Positions 62,994 to 64,000 of a stretch of DNA of 64,000 nucleotides are shown piece by piece. Source of the DNA: Nitrospirales bacterium (GTDB lineage: Bacteria > Nitrospirota > Nitrospiria > Nitrospirales > UBA8639); assembly GCA_031315915.1 (NCBI GenBank), contig JALDRK010000002.1:124001-188000 (forward strand). The letters are read 5' to 3'. The stretch's first letter is position 1, and every line of letters starts with the position of its first letter. The notes beneath the pieces were generated by a model. That model had not been told where the DNA came from. It did no database searches and saw nothing but the letters and a program-made list of their open reading frames with translations. The position numbers and the translations under genes were made by a program.

Positions 62994-63278
62994 TTACGGC
63001 GCAATCTTTCCCATCGGGGCTTTTCGTAATTCCGCCATGCGTTCCTTCGCGGTCTGCGCTTGAGGACTATCGGGATGATCGCGGATGATCTGTTCGTAGA
63101 GCTCCTGCGCGTGCAGCAGATTGTTTTGTTGCTCCTCGAATCGAGCCGTTTCCAGAAGTTGCGTCGGGTCTTCACCGCAGCCCGTCAGCAGTGAAAGCAG
63201 CAACACGACAAGAGCCCCTTTCCCGGAATCCATCAAGGGTTGCAACCGTTTCCTCCATGACGTCATTTTGATCATCAT
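62994..63278 (-). CDS. small TPR-like lipoprotein
   Basis: A 94-residue lipoprotein between the two paralogous small genes, on the opposite strand. ATG 63278 has GGAGGAG four bases upstream; signal GALVVLLLSLLTGC is a lipobox. The mature part is one helical repeat (NNLLHAQELYEQIIRDHPDS) of the BamD/YbgF style. Its stop and the stop of small protein A are only eight bases apart. Confidence 0.75.
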   Translation of the reverse strand: MMIKMTSWRKRLQPLMDSGKGALVVLLLSLLTGCGEDPTQLLETARFEEQQNNLLHAQELYEQIIRDHPDSPQAQTAKERMAELRKAPMGKIAP

Positions 63279-63460
63279 GCGCTCCTCCCACAAAATTTCC
63301 GTGCCGTCGACCTTTCGTCCACGATGAAAAACGATCGTCGAAAAATAGCCGTCACGTTTTCCACGCATTCCTAAGGATCGCCCCGCGTCCGTCCGATAGA
63401 GTGGAACAGAGCACAGGAAACGGTTCTCATGTTCACTCACTCAGGAAGGTCGATTGTTCC

Positions 63461-63694
63461 ATGCAAACAGAACACGAAGTGAATGACGCACTCAAAACCT
63501 TTGACGATTACGAAATCCGCGTGTATACGCGATTTGCCACCGAATGGCGCGATCAACGTTTGACCGATGGCTCTCCCGCCGAAGTGGCGTTTTGGAATGC
63601 CCTCATTTCACTCTTCGTGGAAGAGCGCCATCGACGAAAAGAAGAAATACGACAATTGGAAGTCATGTATCAAGCCAGCCATGATCGGGTGTAA
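63461..63694 (+). CDS. small conserved-pair protein B
   Basis: A 77-residue paralogue of the product of 62746, sharing FDDYEIRVYTRFATEWRDQR-like order, FWNALISLF and ERHRRKEEIRQLEVMY. ATG 63461 has AGGAAGG about 12 bases upstream, a little far. The conservation of only the core region in both supports a real protein. Function unknown. Confidence 0.72.
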   Translation: MQTEHEVNDALKTFDDYEIRVYTRFATEWRDQRLTDGSPAEVAFWNALISLFVEERHRRKEEIRQLEVMYQASHDRV

Positions 63695-63819
63695 CTTGGC
63701 CAGGATTTTTCCTTGCGGTTCTTCGAGAACAGCGTGAACGAAGGACCGCGGGACCATCGCCTCAATGAGACTCCTCCGCTTCTCTTCAACAACCAGTGCG
63801 AAAGGCCCTCACCGGACGC

Positions 63820-64000
63820 TCAATCGACCGCCAACATCTGTTCATATAAACCTTTGGTCCGTTTGGCAATGGCCTCCCAACTGAACATTTCCTCGGCTCG
63901 CAGGCGACCGGCCTTCCCCATCGGCAATCGTAATTCCGAATCCCGCATGAGCTGATTGATCCGATCCGCCAAATCCTGAACGAACACGTCAGGATCGTTT
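63820..64000 (-). CDS. glycosyltransferase, C-terminal end (truncated by window edge)
   Basis: The last 59 codons of a minus-strand gene that continues past the right edge. They read VQDLADRINQLMRDSELRLP, then AGRLRAEEMFSWEAIAKRTK and LYEQML, ending at TGA 63820-63822. The pattern FSWEAIA..T..LY near the end is typical of GT4-type glycosyltransferases, with the last helix packing back on the first domain. The substrate cannot be known from this piece. Confidence 0.7.
   Translation of the reverse strand, partial: NDPDVFVQDLADRINQLMRDSELRLPMGKAGRLRAEEMFSWEAIAKRTKGLYEQMLAVD

Overview
This is a chromosomal window from a Gram-negative (diderm) bacterium. LpxD, a Pal-type lipoprotein, several lipobox signal peptides and a MsbA-like exporter show the outer membrane. 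Base composition looks near 50% G+C by eye (not computed). The mixture of families (biotin carboxylase genes next to efp and aroQ, a UDP-glucuronate 4-epimerase, DUF3047, DUF547 and DUF2779 proteins, and many signalling genes) reminds me of Nitrospira-type Nitrospirota. That assignment is an inference; no marker gene in the window proves it. I saw no rRNA, CRISPR array, complete insertion sequence or prophage. There is one tRNA.

Layout. 1-1209: the N-terminal part of an Lhr helicase runs off the left edge. 1664-4334: a coupled fabF-acp-lpxD cluster. 4412-7673 (minus): a membrane protein, yacG, an ABC exporter and def. 7776-12509 (minus): a HEAT-repeat exported protein and a complete potABCD polyamine uptake operon with a visible promoter. 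12704-15890 (minus): a tiny repeat protein, two STAS proteins, tRNA-Leu(UAA) and an enlarged Pal lipoprotein. 16313-18560: a nucleotide-sugar epimerase, a divergent ClpS-like protein and a Lys-rich protein. 19027-19925: a good promoter followed by what looks like a decayed gene. 20035-26834: an exported protein, PutA, an exported protein on the other strand, an SDR and bioD. 30594-26806 (minus): an aroQ-efp-accB-accC-thiE operon with a near-consensus promoter. 30601-38179: a Cas4-like/exonuclease fusion (DUF2779), DUF4112, hemW, a flavin reductase, hsp20, oligopeptidase B and arfB. 38356-43961 (minus): a second sigma-70 factor, a CusRS-like two-component pair, and rpoD preceded by a 23-codon leader ORF whose stop codon runs into the rpoD ribosome binding site. 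44462-49184: a c-di-GMP protein, two broken receiver genes and a hybrid histidine kinase. 49325-54509: a TPR lipoprotein, then two flavin disulfide reductases around a TVP38/VTT membrane protein, then DUF3047. 54585-57137 (minus): an ECF sigma/anti-sigma pair, a thioredoxin-like protein and a LuxR regulator. 57402-64000: a TPR protein, a possible decayed gene, a DUF547 lipoprotein, a ferritin-like protein coupled to a GT2 glycosyltransferase, two paralogous small proteins around a lipoprotein, and the end of a glycosyltransferase.

How it works together. Most genes are core metabolism and envelope functions: lipid A acylation, fatty-acid initiation through AccBC, biotin supply through BioD, polyamine import, proline catabolism and haem handling. 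Regulation is dense: three sigma factors, one anti-sigma factor, two anti-sigma antagonists, two sensor kinases, an OmpR-type regulator and a LuxR-type regulator. The most notable observations are the rpoD leader ORF, the decayed receiver genes with single-base homopolymer frameshifts, the multi-frame remnant behind an intact promoter, the STAS protein lacking its phospho-serine, the ClpS-like protein with altered pocket residues, and the duplicated small-protein family near the right edge. I did not find a clearly new multi-gene defence or biosynthetic system.
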